Shown here: positions 43,419 through 51,859 of the stretch, in pieces | Numbering within the stretch: the first letter of the stretch is position 1 | Layout of the letters: the number at the start of each line of letters is the position of its first letter | NCBI RefSeq assembly: GCF_040436405.1 | Contig: NZ_AP031575.1 | Location: 2,841,501 to 2,905,500 of the forward strand | Origin: Marinomonas sp. THO17 | GTDB taxonomy: Bacteria; Pseudomonadota; Gammaproteobacteria; Pseudomonadales; Marinomonadaceae | DNA length: 64,000 nt | Direction of reading: 5' to 3' | The notes under the pieces: generated by a model | Told to the model about the DNA's origin: nothing | Database searches by the model: none | The model's input: the letters and a program-made list of their open reading frames with translations, nothing else | Position numbers and translations under genes: made by a program

Positions 43419-44650
43419 TGATGGATTATGCCAAAATCGCTGAGCAAGTGATGTTGCGTTGCGATGAACTTGGTAAGATCAGTCAATCGGATGAGTATTT
43501 GGATCGTCGTTATCTGACGACTCAACACCAGCAAGCGAATGATTTGGTGGCGAGCTGGATGCAGCAAGCTGGCATGAGTACTTGGCAAGATGCGGCGGGT
43601 AATTTGTGTGGTCGATTGGCATCGAAACAGCCAGATGCCCCTACTTACTTGTTAGGCAGTCATTTGGACACGGTTCCCAATGGTGGTAAGTACGATGGCA
43701 TGTTGGGGGTGTTGGCACCACTTTGTTTGCTGCAGGCTTGGCATCAAGCGGGTGTAGAGCTGCCTTTTCATTTGGACTTAGTCGGTTTTGGTGACGAAGA
43801 GGGCACGCGTTTTCGTTCTACCCTGTTGGGCAGTCGTGCTTTAACTGGCCAATGGCCTGAGAGTTGGGCTGAGTTGACCGATCAAGATGGCATTAGTCTG
43901 CGTCAGGCCATGCAAGCGTTTGGCTTGGCGTTTGATCAGGTACATCAAGCCAAGATCGACACAACATCTTTATTAGGCTACTTGGAATTACATATTGAAC
44001 AAGGCCCTGTGTTGGAAGACAAAAATCTGCCTGTTGGCGTGGTAACCGCCATTGCTGGTGCCAAGCGTTATGCGTTAACTGTCACTGGGATGGCGGGACA
44101 TGCAGGCACAGTCCCTATGGCCTTGCGTCAAGATTCTTTGTGTGCGGTCAGTGAAATGATCTTGACGGTAGAAAAAATTGCTCTGCAACATGGCATAGTG
44201 GCGACGGTCGGACAAATTAACAATCGCCCTAATGGTGTTAATGTTATCTCAGGTTCGACGCAGTTTTCCCTCGATATCCGCAGTGAATTTGATGATCAGC
44301 GTGATGCAGCTCTACAGCAGATTATGACAGCAATGGAAGCCATTGCGGCACGACGTAAAGTGCAACTCAGTATGGAGCAAACTCATGCGGCCAACGCCGT
44401 ACATTGTGATCCAAGATTACAAGATGTTTTGTCGAACGCTATTCAAGCAACAGGCTACGAGGCGCTTACTTTGCCTTCAGGCGCTGGGCATGATGCCATG
44501 GCCATTGCGGATATTTGCCCGGTCGCTATGTTGTTCATGCGTTGCGATAAAGGGATCAGCCATCATCCGGCTGAAGCCGTTTTAGAGGAAGACGTGGCCG
44601 TGACCCTTGCCGTCTTAGATAAGGCTATTCGACAATTACCCATTGAGTAA
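43418..44650 (+). CDS. allC: Allantoate amidohydrolase (M20-type), AllC/HpxK
   Basis: A 410-residue zinc/manganese hydrolase of the M20 carbamoylase group. Metal-site motifs are GSHLDTVPNGGKYDG, GFGDEEGTRFRST and LELHIEQGPVLE, and the lid-region GAKRYALTVTGMAGHAGTVP is typical; SGAGHDAMAI carries the final ligand. It should release ammonia and CO2 from allantoate to give ureidoglycine. ATG 43418 overlaps the pucG-like stop (TGATG); GTG one codon upstream is possible. Related enzymes act on N-carbamoyl amino acids, but the neighbours favour allantoate. Confidence 0.88.
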   Translation: MMDYAKIAEQVMLRCDELGKISQSDEYLDRRYLTTQHQQANDLVASWMQQAGMSTWQDAAGNLCGRLASKQPDAPTYLLGSHLDTVPNGGKYDGMLGVLAPLCLLQAWHQAGVELPFHLDLVGFGDEEGTRFRSTLLGSRALTGQWPESWAELTDQDGISLRQAMQAFGLAFDQVHQAKIDTTSLLGYLELHIEQGPVLEDKNLPVGVVTAIAGAKRYALTVTGMAGHAGTVPMALRQDSLCAVSEMILTVEKIALQHGIVATVGQINNRPNGVNVISGSTQFSLDIRSEFDDQRDAALQQIMTAMEAIAARRKVQLSMEQTHAANAVHCDPRLQDVLSNAIQATGYEALTLPSGAGHDAMAIADICPVAMLFMRCDKGISHHPAEAVLEEDVAVTLAVLDKAIRQLPIE

Positions 44651-44676
44651 ATTGGCTTTTTTAAATAGGAGTTTTT

Positions 44677-45045
44677 ATGAAGATCACGCGAATTTTTCAT
44701 CAAGACGATGGTAAAAGTGAGTTTGCTGAATTGGCTATTGCCTTGCAAGACGGCGGCCCAATCGGTTTCCTGTCCGAGCGCTTTCCTGCGGGTGAGATTT
44801 TATTTCGTGAAACCCCCGGTGATTATGATTTTAAATGGCACCCCGCTCCGCAAAGACAATTACTCTTCATTATCAAAGGGCGTTGCGAGTTCATGGTTTC
44901 ATCGGGTGAAACCCGCCAATTTGGCGCGGGAGATGTCTTGTTATTAGAGGATACGCAAGGACAAGGGCATTGCAGTAAGGCCCTTAATAATGAAGTTAGA
45001 CACTCCATTTTCGTGACCTTGCCGGACGATATTGAACTGGTTTGA
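44677..45045 (+). CDS. Small cupin-domain protein
   Basis: A 122-residue single cupin. The barrel motif region reads WHPAPQRQLLFIIKGRCEFMVSSGE and FGAGDVLLLEDTQGQGHCSKAL; few metal-ligand histidines are obvious (WHPA, GHCS). It is last in the catabolic operon, 26 bases after allC, with TAGGAG before the ATG. In ureide pathways a cupin enzyme (ureidoglycine aminohydrolase) acts on the product of allantoate amidohydrolase, but this protein is much shorter than that bicupin. A helper or regulator role is equally possible. Confidence 0.8.
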   Translation: MKITRIFHQDDGKSEFAELAIALQDGGPIGFLSERFPAGEILFRETPGDYDFKWHPAPQRQLLFIIKGRCEFMVSSGETRQFGAGDVLLLEDTQGQGHCSKALNNEVRHSIFVTLPDDIELV

Positions 45046-45070
45046 GTCATGAAATATGACCATGTCTATT

Positions 45071-45102
45071 TAGGATAGAAACACCAAAGGTTTTCTATCC
45101 TA
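45071..45102. terminator. Bidirectional terminator
   Basis: TAGGATAGAAA (45071-45081) pairs with TTTCTATCCTA (45092-45102) over 11 bases. It lies between the convergent cupin and soluble chemoreceptor genes. Confidence 0.75.
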
Positions 45103-45114
45103 TTCCTAGAATGG

Positions 45115-46200
45115 TTATGTAATCTGACTCAAAATATAATTCTGTGTAGTCTCTAAACTCCTTTCAATGCTTTGCATTTGTGTTGCAAAGCTTTCTTCTA
45201 AAGCCATGATCTTATCTTTATCTTGCGATGGCTCAGTCATTTCTTTCATCAAACTATTTATGTGTGAAAGTTGGTCGCCAAGTTCAATAAAACTGGTGTG
45301 TTGACGAAAGTTAAATTCGTTGTCTGTGCCATTATAATACCAATCCCCTAGATACGTGGTTTTAATATCAATAACCTGATCCCTTGATGACTGCTGCCAA
45401 GCGCCGATGAACATTTGGTTATGCCATAAGGTTAAGTCCAATATACTGGTGGCAAGGTGTGCATGCGCCATGGATTGATAGCCAGAACTCATCAATTTTT
45501 GCGAATGTTGAGCGGTATGTTGAAACGACTCACTTAATTTTTCACATGATTGATTGGTGGCTAAGCTATCCGTATACAGTGCATCAATTTGTTGTCCGAC
45601 TAGGTTGGTATGAGAATCAATTTTTTGCACTAGGGTAGAGATGTGTTCACTGGACTCACGTGCCTTATTGGCCAAAGTCCGAACTTCATCGGCAACTACG
45701 GCAAAACCTCGGCCATGTTCACCAGCTCTTGCTGCTTCAATGGCCGCATTTAATGCTAACAGATTGGTTTGTTCTGAGATGCTTTGAATGATATCGGTGA
45801 AGCTTTTGATCTCATTAGCGGTATGACGTAAGCCATTTACATCATCTAAGCTTTTTTGCGTCTTTTCAGCAATATGACTAATTGACGTTTTGAGCTGATG
45901 AATATCAGAGGTGTTTTGCTGTATTAATTTATCAGTACCTTCCGATTCGCTCATAGGTTCAAATAGCAGATCCAATATTTTGTTGTTCGCTTGTAATACA
46001 AAAGAAAAGCTTGGTTGAAGGTTTTTAAGTAGTCGAGGTGCTTCATCTGGCTGGGGTTTTTCAGCGCGAAGCGTGTGATTTTTTAGACGGCTAAGCTCAG
46101 TCTTGAGCTCGTTTAACTGTATTTCTAAGTGGTATTTTTCTGAATCGGATTTGGCTAGGGCATCTTCAAGTGCAAGCTGTTTTTTCTTTCCAAACATCAT
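45115..46200 (-). CDS. Soluble chemoreceptor with degenerate CZB-like C-terminus
   Basis: A 361-residue cytoplasmic receptor with no membrane helix. Residues 1-60 are a coiled coil, the signalling tip is [21 protein letters not shown] with [18 protein letters not shown]. The C-terminus resembles a zinc-binding CZB domain ([34 protein letters not shown]). By eye, all four zinc ligands are replaced: the first His by Leu, the Cys before LGxW by Thr, and the two late His by Leu and Asn. It should therefore not bind zinc in the usual way. Partners in the chemotaxis array are not in the window. Confidence 0.88.
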   Translation of the reverse strand: MMFGKKKQLALEDALAKSDSEKYHLEIQLNELKTELSRLKNHTLRAEKPQPDEAPRLLKNLQPSFSFVLQANNKILDLLFEPMSESEGTDKLIQQNTSDIHQLKTSISHIAEKTQKSLDDVNGLRHTANEIKSFTDIIQSISEQTNLLALNAAIEAARAGEHGRGFAVVADEVRTLANKARESSEHISTLVQKIDSHTNLVGQQIDALYTDSLATNQSCEKLSESFQHTAQHSQKLMSSGYQSMAHAHLATSILDLTLWHNQMFIGAWQQSSRDQVIDIKTTYLGDWYYNGTDNEFNFRQHTSFIELGDQLSHINSLMKEMTEPSQDKDKIMALEESFATQMQSIERSLETTQNYILSQIT

Positions 46201-46240
46201 AGGAATAATGTCTCCATTTTGGGATGACGAGAAAATTAAA

Positions 46241-46271
46241 ACTAAAACAGCACCTACATTGAGGTGCTGTT
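46241..46271 (-). terminator. Terminator of the amine operon
   Basis: On the minus strand AACAGCACCT and AGGTGCTGTT form a 10-base stem with a 6-base loop, followed by TTAGTTTT. It lies downstream of the APC permease stop at 46299. Confidence 0.8.
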
Positions 46272-46298
46272 AACCATGAGGCTAAACTTAAACTTGAG

Positions 46299-47696
46299 TT
46301 AGTTCATATCGGCTTCAAATAGACCGCGTTTCATAAAGAACTTCACCCAAATGGCACCAATAATGGCGAGCAAAAGCAAGATACCTCCGGTAATGCTGTA
46401 TACCATTTGTGTCATTTCAGGCGTCGGTGAGTTATTCAGAGCAATGTAAAGCATGCCTAATACACCGAGTATCTGTGGCAAGGGATAGAAAGGAGTGCGA
46501 TAGGGGCGATTGTGATTAGGTAAACGTTTACGCAACACCATCACATTGATGTGTGCAACGCAGTACGCGAGAAGCCAGCTGGTGGTGGCTGCGATGACTA
46601 AAACAATCAGAGAGTCAATGCCAAATACAAAGAAAGGAATACTCGCTCCAATGGCAAGCATCAAAATGGCTACCCAAGGTGCATCAAATTTGTTTGTTGC
46701 TTTAAGCTGAGGGAATGCCTGACCTTGCTCGGCCATACCTTGAAGCATACGCGGCACTGCAGCAAGAACTGTATTCATGGTACTGCAAGTGGCGGCCAGT
46801 GCCATGATGGTGGCGATGATTAGTCCTGCTTGACCAAACACTGCATTAGCATAGTCAAGGTAAGGCAGCGGTGATTCTAAAAGACTGGGTATATCAAGAT
46901 ATAAACTTGCGCCATAAGTAAAGGCGAGGAAAATGAAAAAGATCATGAACAAAGATAAATGCATGGCGCGCGGGATATTTTTGTTCGGGCTTTTAACATC
47001 CTTTATCAATGGACAAATAAATTCCACACCAACCATAGTCCATAGGGCTAAGCCAACCAGACCAATAAAACTGCCATCCAGTACACCGCCAAAGCTCCAA
47101 TCGACACTGGGCCCTGTTAGGGATGGTTGGGGCTCTCCAGTACCTGTAATGGCTACTAAGCCAATTAAAATCAGCGCACTGATCAGAACGAATGCGAGTA
47201 AATTTTGTACCTTCGCGAAGACGTCTGTACCAATCAAATTGGTAATGGTAAACAATCCTAATATCAGCAAAGGAGCTACTTTTTCAGGCAACAGTCCCGG
47301 CAATAACTGACCTAACATGGCGTCGACCAGAAACATTTCTACCGGCAGAGCTAAAATAGCAACCACAACGTAACCTGCGAATACAGAAACAATTGCAGGA
47401 AAGTGGCCGATGGCTTTTTGAGTGTAGGTGGCTAATGTGCCTTTCTCAGGAAACATCAAAGACAGTTCGGCAAAGCTCATGGCATTAAATTGCGCGAGAA
47501 TCAAGGCAGTGATCATGGCGGCAATGAAGGCCATGCCACCAATTCCTGTGCCTTGTAAAGCCGAAATCATAGCACCTTGCACTATGACCAAACCAACACA
47601 AATCCCCATCATTGTTGGTAGGCCGAGTTTTTTTACTGAGTGAGTGGCGGCCGAAGCCGCGCTACTAACCGTTTGAGATTGAGAGAGATCTGACAT
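46299..47696 (-). CDS. APC-family amino acid/amine permease
   Basis: A 465-residue transporter with about twelve helices. The first helices read LGLPTMMGICVGLVIVQGAMISAL and FAELSLMFPEKGTLATYTQ, the latter being the APC signature region; LRKRLPNHNRPYRTPFYPLPQ is the usual loop before the last helices. It is last in a leftward run with an FAD oxidase, RidA and an OCD-like protein, so it probably imports the amino acid or amine those enzymes degrade. GAGGAAC precedes the ATG. Confidence 0.9.
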   Translation of the reverse strand: MSDLSQSQTVSSAASAATHSVKKLGLPTMMGICVGLVIVQGAMISALQGTGIGGMAFIAAMITALILAQFNAMSFAELSLMFPEKGTLATYTQKAIGHFPAIVSVFAGYVVVAILALPVEMFLVDAMLGQLLPGLLPEKVAPLLILGLFTITNLIGTDVFAKVQNLLAFVLISALILIGLVAITGTGEPQPSLTGPSVDWSFGGVLDGSFIGLVGLALWTMVGVEFICPLIKDVKSPNKNIPRAMHLSLFMIFFIFLAFTYGASLYLDIPSLLESPLPYLDYANAVFGQAGLIIATIMALAATCSTMNTVLAAVPRMLQGMAEQGQAFPQLKATNKFDAPWVAILMLAIGASIPFFVFGIDSLIVLVIAATTSWLLAYCVAHINVMVLRKRLPNHNRPYRTPFYPLPQILGVLGMLYIALNNSPTPEMTQMVYSITGGILLLLAIIGAIWVKFFMKRGLFEADMN

Positions 47697-47716
47697 TTTT
47701 TGTTCCTCTTATGGTT

Positions 47717-47732
47717 AAGCGTTTAAACGCTT
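47717..47732. promoter_or_regulatory. 16 bp palindrome before the APC permease gene
   Basis: AAGCGTTTAAACGCTT is perfectly self-complementary and lies 21 bases upstream of the permease start, between it and the FAD gene. A T-run follows on the plus strand only, so it is not a good terminator for the leftward operon. It may be an operator or an RNA hairpin tuning permease expression. Confidence 0.5.
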
Positions 47733-47748
47733 TTTTTAGATATATTGT

Positions 47749-49041
47749 TTACAATCGATCAAATCGATAGGGTTTCGGGTCTATCAGGGGCGTAGCATTG
47801 GTGACTAAGTCCGCAGCAACCTGCCCGGCGGCTGGACCAGTACCAAATCCATGACCGGAAAAACCTGTTGCTATGGTTAAGCCTGGAAGAGCGTCAATAC
47901 GATCAATAACTGGGTTTGAGTCTGGTGTGACGTCAATCAGTCCTGCCCAGGCTTCTTCTACTTCTGCTTCGGCAAATGCAGGCCATGCTTTGGTTAAATT
48001 ATCCAAAGCATCTTGGTTGAGTTTGGGATTAAACTTGGGATTTCTGGTTCGAATTTTTTCGAAAGGCGATACTTGATTTGCTTTCCAGTGTTTTGGAAGC
48101 ATTAATTCTTTGAAAAAATCTTTGCCAAAGGACACATTTAAAAAGCCGCCTTGGGCTTTTAATTGCTCCAAGTATTTGTGCCCAATAAGCAAGTGATCAA
48201 AGGTGATAGGCGCATCTAATTTGCCACGCTGGGTAATGATAAAGCCGCCATCTTTGTGTTTGCGAAAGGAAAAGTCTGGGCCGCCCACCGCGATATCGGT
48301 TGGCCCTTCCATAGGCTTGGTACGTAAGACGGAACAGATTAATGGTAAAGTCGGCAGAGCAATGCCATGATTACCAAGGAAACGACGAGACCAAGCGCCA
48401 CCTGTGAGTAATACTTGGTCGCATTGTATTTCACCATGTTCAGTCACGACACCACTCACTTTTCCTGTGCTGGTGATCAAACTGCGGACCGCGCATTGTT
48501 GGATTAAGATTGCGCCTTTTTCAATGGCAGCTTTGGCCATAGCGCTTGTTGCAATGGCTGGTTCAGCACGACCATCGGAAGGCGTATAAATGCCACCTTG
48601 CCAATCGGCTTGCCCACCTGGTACATGTTGATCAATCTCTTTTGCGCTGAGCATTTTAGAGTCGAGATCTAAATGCTCAACAGATTTTAGCCAGCCTTCA
48701 TGCATAGCGACTTGTTCTTCAGTTTTAGCAAGAAATAAAATACCGGATTGTTTATAACCTACTTCTTGCCCGATACGTTCAGGCATTTCTGCCCAAAGTT
48801 TGTCTGCGGCTGAGGCAAGAGGAACATCCGCTGCATGGCGACTGGTTTTACGAATCCAGCCTAAATTTCGAGACGATTGCTCTCCTGCAATGTGACCTTT
48901 TTCCAGCAGAACAACAGGAATATTGCGTTCTGCCAATGTCAGTGCGGCACTGATACCAACGATGCCGCCACCGATAATCACCACGGAGGTAGATTTAGGG
49001 ATCTTGACTCCAGTGACAACAGTATCGAGAAGTTTTGTCAT
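47749..49041 (-). CDS. FAD-dependent amine/amino acid oxidoreductase (DAO family)
   Basis: A 430-residue flavoprotein. The dinucleotide-binding motif is VVIIGGGIVGISAALTLAER (residues about 20-39) and the C-terminal FAD contact is GLTIATGFSGHGFGTGPAAG. It belongs to the D-amino acid/sarcosine/glycine oxidase superfamily, close to DadA-like and gamma-glutamylputrescine oxidase-like enzymes. Such enzymes form imines that RidA proteins hydrolyse, and a RidA gene is directly upstream. The substrate is unknown. Confidence 0.88.
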   Translation of the reverse strand: MTKLLDTVVTGVKIPKSTSVVIIGGGIVGISAALTLAERNIPVVLLEKGHIAGEQSSRNLGWIRKTSRHAADVPLASAADKLWAEMPERIGQEVGYKQSGILFLAKTEEQVAMHEGWLKSVEHLDLDSKMLSAKEIDQHVPGGQADWQGGIYTPSDGRAEPAIATSAMAKAAIEKGAILIQQCAVRSLITSTGKVSGVVTEHGEIQCDQVLLTGGAWSRRFLGNHGIALPTLPLICSVLRTKPMEGPTDIAVGGPDFSFRKHKDGGFIITQRGKLDAPITFDHLLIGHKYLEQLKAQGGFLNVSFGKDFFKELMLPKHWKANQVSPFEKIRTRNPKFNPKLNQDALDNLTKAWPAFAEAEVEEAWAGLIDVTPDSNPVIDRIDALPGLTIATGFSGHGFGTGPAAGQVAADLVTNATPLIDPKPYRFDRL

Positions 49042-49091
49042 ATGTGTTTACCTTGCAATGACGAGGCTGTCAGGTAATCCCTCATCAGAGA

Positions 49092-49508
49092 TTAAAGAGA
49101 AATTCTTTGGGTTGGCGCTTTATCGGCACCGCGATAAGCCGTTACTTCCAGTTCAACCTTGTATTGTGTTGAGCCGAGTGGCGGGCAAGTTACCGTGGTC
49201 GCTGGATCAATGCCTTGAAATTTAGAGCCTACGAACTCCATGACTTTGTGCGTGTCGGCTGGGTCTTGAATAAAAACGCGCGACATGACAACGTCAGCAA
49301 GACAGGAATCAACCGCTTCGAGTGCTGTTTCTATGTTGTTAAAAACTTGCTCAGCTTGCTCTAATACGTCGACTGGGATTTCTTTAGTAATAGGATTTCG
49401 TCCCGCGGAGTTAGAGACAAATATCCAATTGTCGACGGCGACAACACGTGAATAACTGCCGATTTCTTCGAACTTGGAACCTGTTTTTAGCTTGATGATG
49501 TTTGCCAT
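49092..49508 (-). CDS. RidA/YjgF family protein
   Basis: A 138-residue Rid protein that would hydrolyse reactive imines or enamines made by the adjacent FAD enzyme. Features include SRVVAVDNWIFVSNSAGRNP, the middle helix EQAEQVFNNIETALEA and VVMSRVFIQDPAD. The arginine that defines active RidA (R105 in the enteric protein) aligns with leucine in CPPLGSTQYKVELEV, so it is of one of the other Rid subgroups. GAGGC precedes the ATG. Confidence 0.88.
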   Translation of the reverse strand: MANIIKLKTGSKFEEIGSYSRVVAVDNWIFVSNSAGRNPITKEIPVDVLEQAEQVFNNIETALEAVDSCLADVVMSRVFIQDPADTHKVMEFVGSKFQGIDPATTVTCPPLGSTQYKVELEVTAYRGADKAPTQRISL

Positions 49509-49569
49509 TGTATTGCCTCAATATCGAAAAAGTGCTTCCTTGGCATGGGTTTGCCAAGGAAGGTAAAAA

Positions 49570-50709
49570 TTATCTAAGTACTGGGGTATCCCAAAGATTG
49601 AGTTTGACGCCGATGCCTTTTTCTAAAGCGTTACGATAGATTTTGGTTGCCCAAGCAACGTCTTCTACAGGCATGCCGCCGACAGATAGAATGATGATTT
49701 CTTCATCGTTTTGGCGGCCCTGAGTGTCCCCTGCGACGATAGCGCCAAGGTCTTCAAGATCGTCTTTAGTGATTAATCCTTGCTCTACCATGTCCATAAA
49801 ACGCACACCAGGTAGAGGAATGTGGTTGTGGGCAGGTTTGGGAACTTCTTCAAACCAAGCTTCATAAAGACCGGTATTGTCTAGTACTTTGCGCACGTCT
49901 TTACGTTCCATGTCTTCATCTAGGCTGCAGTAAGCTGGCATGGCTAAATAGGTGCCAGGTTTCACCCATTCACGCTTAACAAGAGGGTATTTAGATGGGT
50001 CACCGGTTTCACCAGAGTTGCAGTAAGTGACGATGTCAGAACCGCGTACCACTTCTTCTATGGTGTCTACCACTTCAATCTTGGTGACTTGTGGGTAGTT
50101 TTCTTGTGCCCAAGTAATGAAGTCGTCAATGCTTTTCTGACTGCGCCCTTTTACTTTGATGGTGTCAATTAGTGGGCAGGCGGCGATAAAGGCGGCTACT
50201 GATGTTTTACCCATCACACCTGGGCCAAGTAAACCCACTACTTTGGAATCTTTGCGCGCCAAATGGCGAGCGCCCACACCCGGAATGGCACCAGTACGGT
50301 AAGCGGAAAGCAAGTTGGCTGACATGTAGGCAAGAGGAGCACCAGTGTCTATGTCGTTCAAGATCATCATAAGAATTGAACGTGGTAGACCTTTTTCACG
50401 GTTAGCAATATTAGAGCCGTACCATTTGACACCACAGGTTTGAAAGTCTCCACCAAGGTAAGCTGGCATGGCCATCAAGCGGCGGTCAGCAGTTGGTTTA
50501 GGCATATTTGGAAAAGGAGATTCTTCTGGAAAGGTGATCATGGCACCGTGAGAATCACTGTTTGGGCCTGCCATGCGGTAATCACCTGTATGCAGCAGTG
50601 CAAACATTTCTTCCATGGTGTCTACGCATTTTGGCATGTCCGTTACGCCAGCTTTAATCATGTCTTGTTCAGAAAGATAGATAAAATCAATTTTAGTATT
50701 GTCTGACAT
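49570..50709 (-). CDS. Ornithine cyclodeaminase/mu-crystallin family protein
   Basis: A 379-residue NAD(P)-dependent protein of the OCD/mu-crystallin family. The Rossmann motif is VVGLLGPGVMGKTSVAAF; substrate-site residues lie in CGVKWYGSN and LLSAYRTGAIPGVGARHLAR. It is longer than classical OCD and resembles a subgroup that databases, as I recall, call tyramine oxidase subunit B. First gene of the leftward run with RidA, FAD oxidase and permease, divergent from an AraC gene. Imine reduction or cyclodeamination fits the context. Confidence 0.82.
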   Translation of the reverse strand: MSDNTKIDFIYLSEQDMIKAGVTDMPKCVDTMEEMFALLHTGDYRMAGPNSDSHGAMITFPEESPFPNMPKPTADRRLMAMPAYLGGDFQTCGVKWYGSNIANREKGLPRSILMMILNDIDTGAPLAYMSANLLSAYRTGAIPGVGARHLARKDSKVVGLLGPGVMGKTSVAAFIAACPLIDTIKVKGRSQKSIDDFITWAQENYPQVTKIEVVDTIEEVVRGSDIVTYCNSGETGDPSKYPLVKREWVKPGTYLAMPAYCSLDEDMERKDVRKVLDNTGLYEAWFEEVPKPAHNHIPLPGVRFMDMVEQGLITKDDLEDLGAIVAGDTQGRQNDEEIIILSVGGMPVEDVAWATKIYRNALEKGIGVKLNLWDTPVLR

Positions 50710-50950
50710 TAAAGATGCCTCGGTTGAAAAAGTGTTGTATTGATATCGCTCAGGCTAGTTTTAATAAGCGAATAGGCCGCTATTAATGACCTAAGAGGTA
50801 AAAAAGACAGCGGATTCTTTTAATGTAAATTCATATTTGTCATTCGTATTGAACTTTTGCGACATTATCATTACATTCCTTTTCAACTGAATATTGGCGT
50901 TATTTTTGCTTTACATTTAGACTGACTTACCTTCAACAGAGGTCTGAATT

Positions 50951-51784
50951 GTGCCGCCAACTTCTATTATTGATCGAGTTTCATGTATCCATTCGAAACA
51001 GCCTTGGTTTGTCTTGAGTGCTGCGCAGGATTTTTCTGTCAGTCCTTCTATGCGCCCTGAAATTTCTCATTACTACAGTTTTGAGGCCGATAAATCAGCC
51101 GAGTCCGCTTTTGCGATTCCAGATGGGTGTGTTGATATTGTGTTCGATTGCGATGAGTCAAACCCTGTTGCGAATGTTTGTGGTACCGCATTGGAAGCTA
51201 CTAACCCATGTTTTATTCATCGCCATAAATATTTTGGCGTGCGTTTTGCGACGGGAGTGATTTCAGAGTTGTTTGATGTGTGCGCGGAGGATTTGGTTCA
51301 GCATCAATATAATTTGTTGGATATGGCACCTAAAGCAAAACAAATGTTTGAGCAAGTTGTTGATGAGCAATGTTTTTCTAAGCAGGTATCCATTGCTGAG
51401 AGATTTTTTACTGGTCAAGGAGCGCGTGAATTTTCTGCATTGACGGCTATGGTTGTTCAGCATATCTGTGAGCAAAAAGGTAATTTAAGAATGGAAGAAC
51501 TGGAGTGTTTGACCGGTTATACCTTACGTACGATACAGCGTATATTTCGTGATGAAGTTGGTATGTCACCAAAAATGTTTTGTCGCATTGTGCGCTGCCA
51601 ATCGGCGATCTACGATATTAACCATAATGATGATGTCACTTTTTCAGATCTAGCGTGTGATCTAGGGTTTAGTGATCAATCTCATTTCCTGCGCGAATTT
51701 AAAAGATTGGTAACAGCGACGCCGTTAAATTACCAGCATCAAGTCAAAAGCGACTCTTACCAGAATCGCATTCGTTATTATTAA
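50951..51784 (+). CDS. AraC-family transcriptional regulator
   Basis: A 277-residue regulator. The N-terminal part (MRPEISHYYSFEA, FAIPDGCVDIVFDCDE) resembles the DUF6597-type sensing domain of soluble AraC proteins. The C-terminal HTH pair is LECLTGYTLRTIQRIFRDEVG and FSDLACDLGFSDQSHFLREFKR. GTG 50951 is the likely start. It is divergent from the OCD-like gene by 241 bases, a spacer with no gene and probably both promoters, so it likely controls the amine operon. Confidence 0.88.
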   Translation: MPPTSIIDRVSCIHSKQPWFVLSAAQDFSVSPSMRPEISHYYSFEADKSAESAFAIPDGCVDIVFDCDESNPVANVCGTALEATNPCFIHRHKYFGVRFATGVISELFDVCAEDLVQHQYNLLDMAPKAKQMFEQVVDEQCFSKQVSIAERFFTGQGAREFSALTAMVVQHICEQKGNLRMEELECLTGYTLRTIQRIFRDEVGMSPKMFCRIVRCQSAIYDINHNDDVTFSDLACDLGFSDQSHFLREFKRLVTATPLNYQHQVKSDSYQNRIRYY

Positions 51785-51800
51785 AACAGTTTTCGTGATC

Positions 51801-51849
51801 CAAAAAAGGGCAAAATGTCATTTTTAAAGCCCTTTTTTGATGCTCAAAA
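51801..51849. terminator. Bidirectional terminator
   Basis: CAAAAAAGGGC (51801-51811) and GCCCTTTTTTG (51839-51849) pair perfectly over 11 bases, with the A- and T-runs forming part of the stem. It lies between the convergent AraC and puuE genes. Confidence 0.8.
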
Positions 51850-51859
51850 GGTGAGAATA

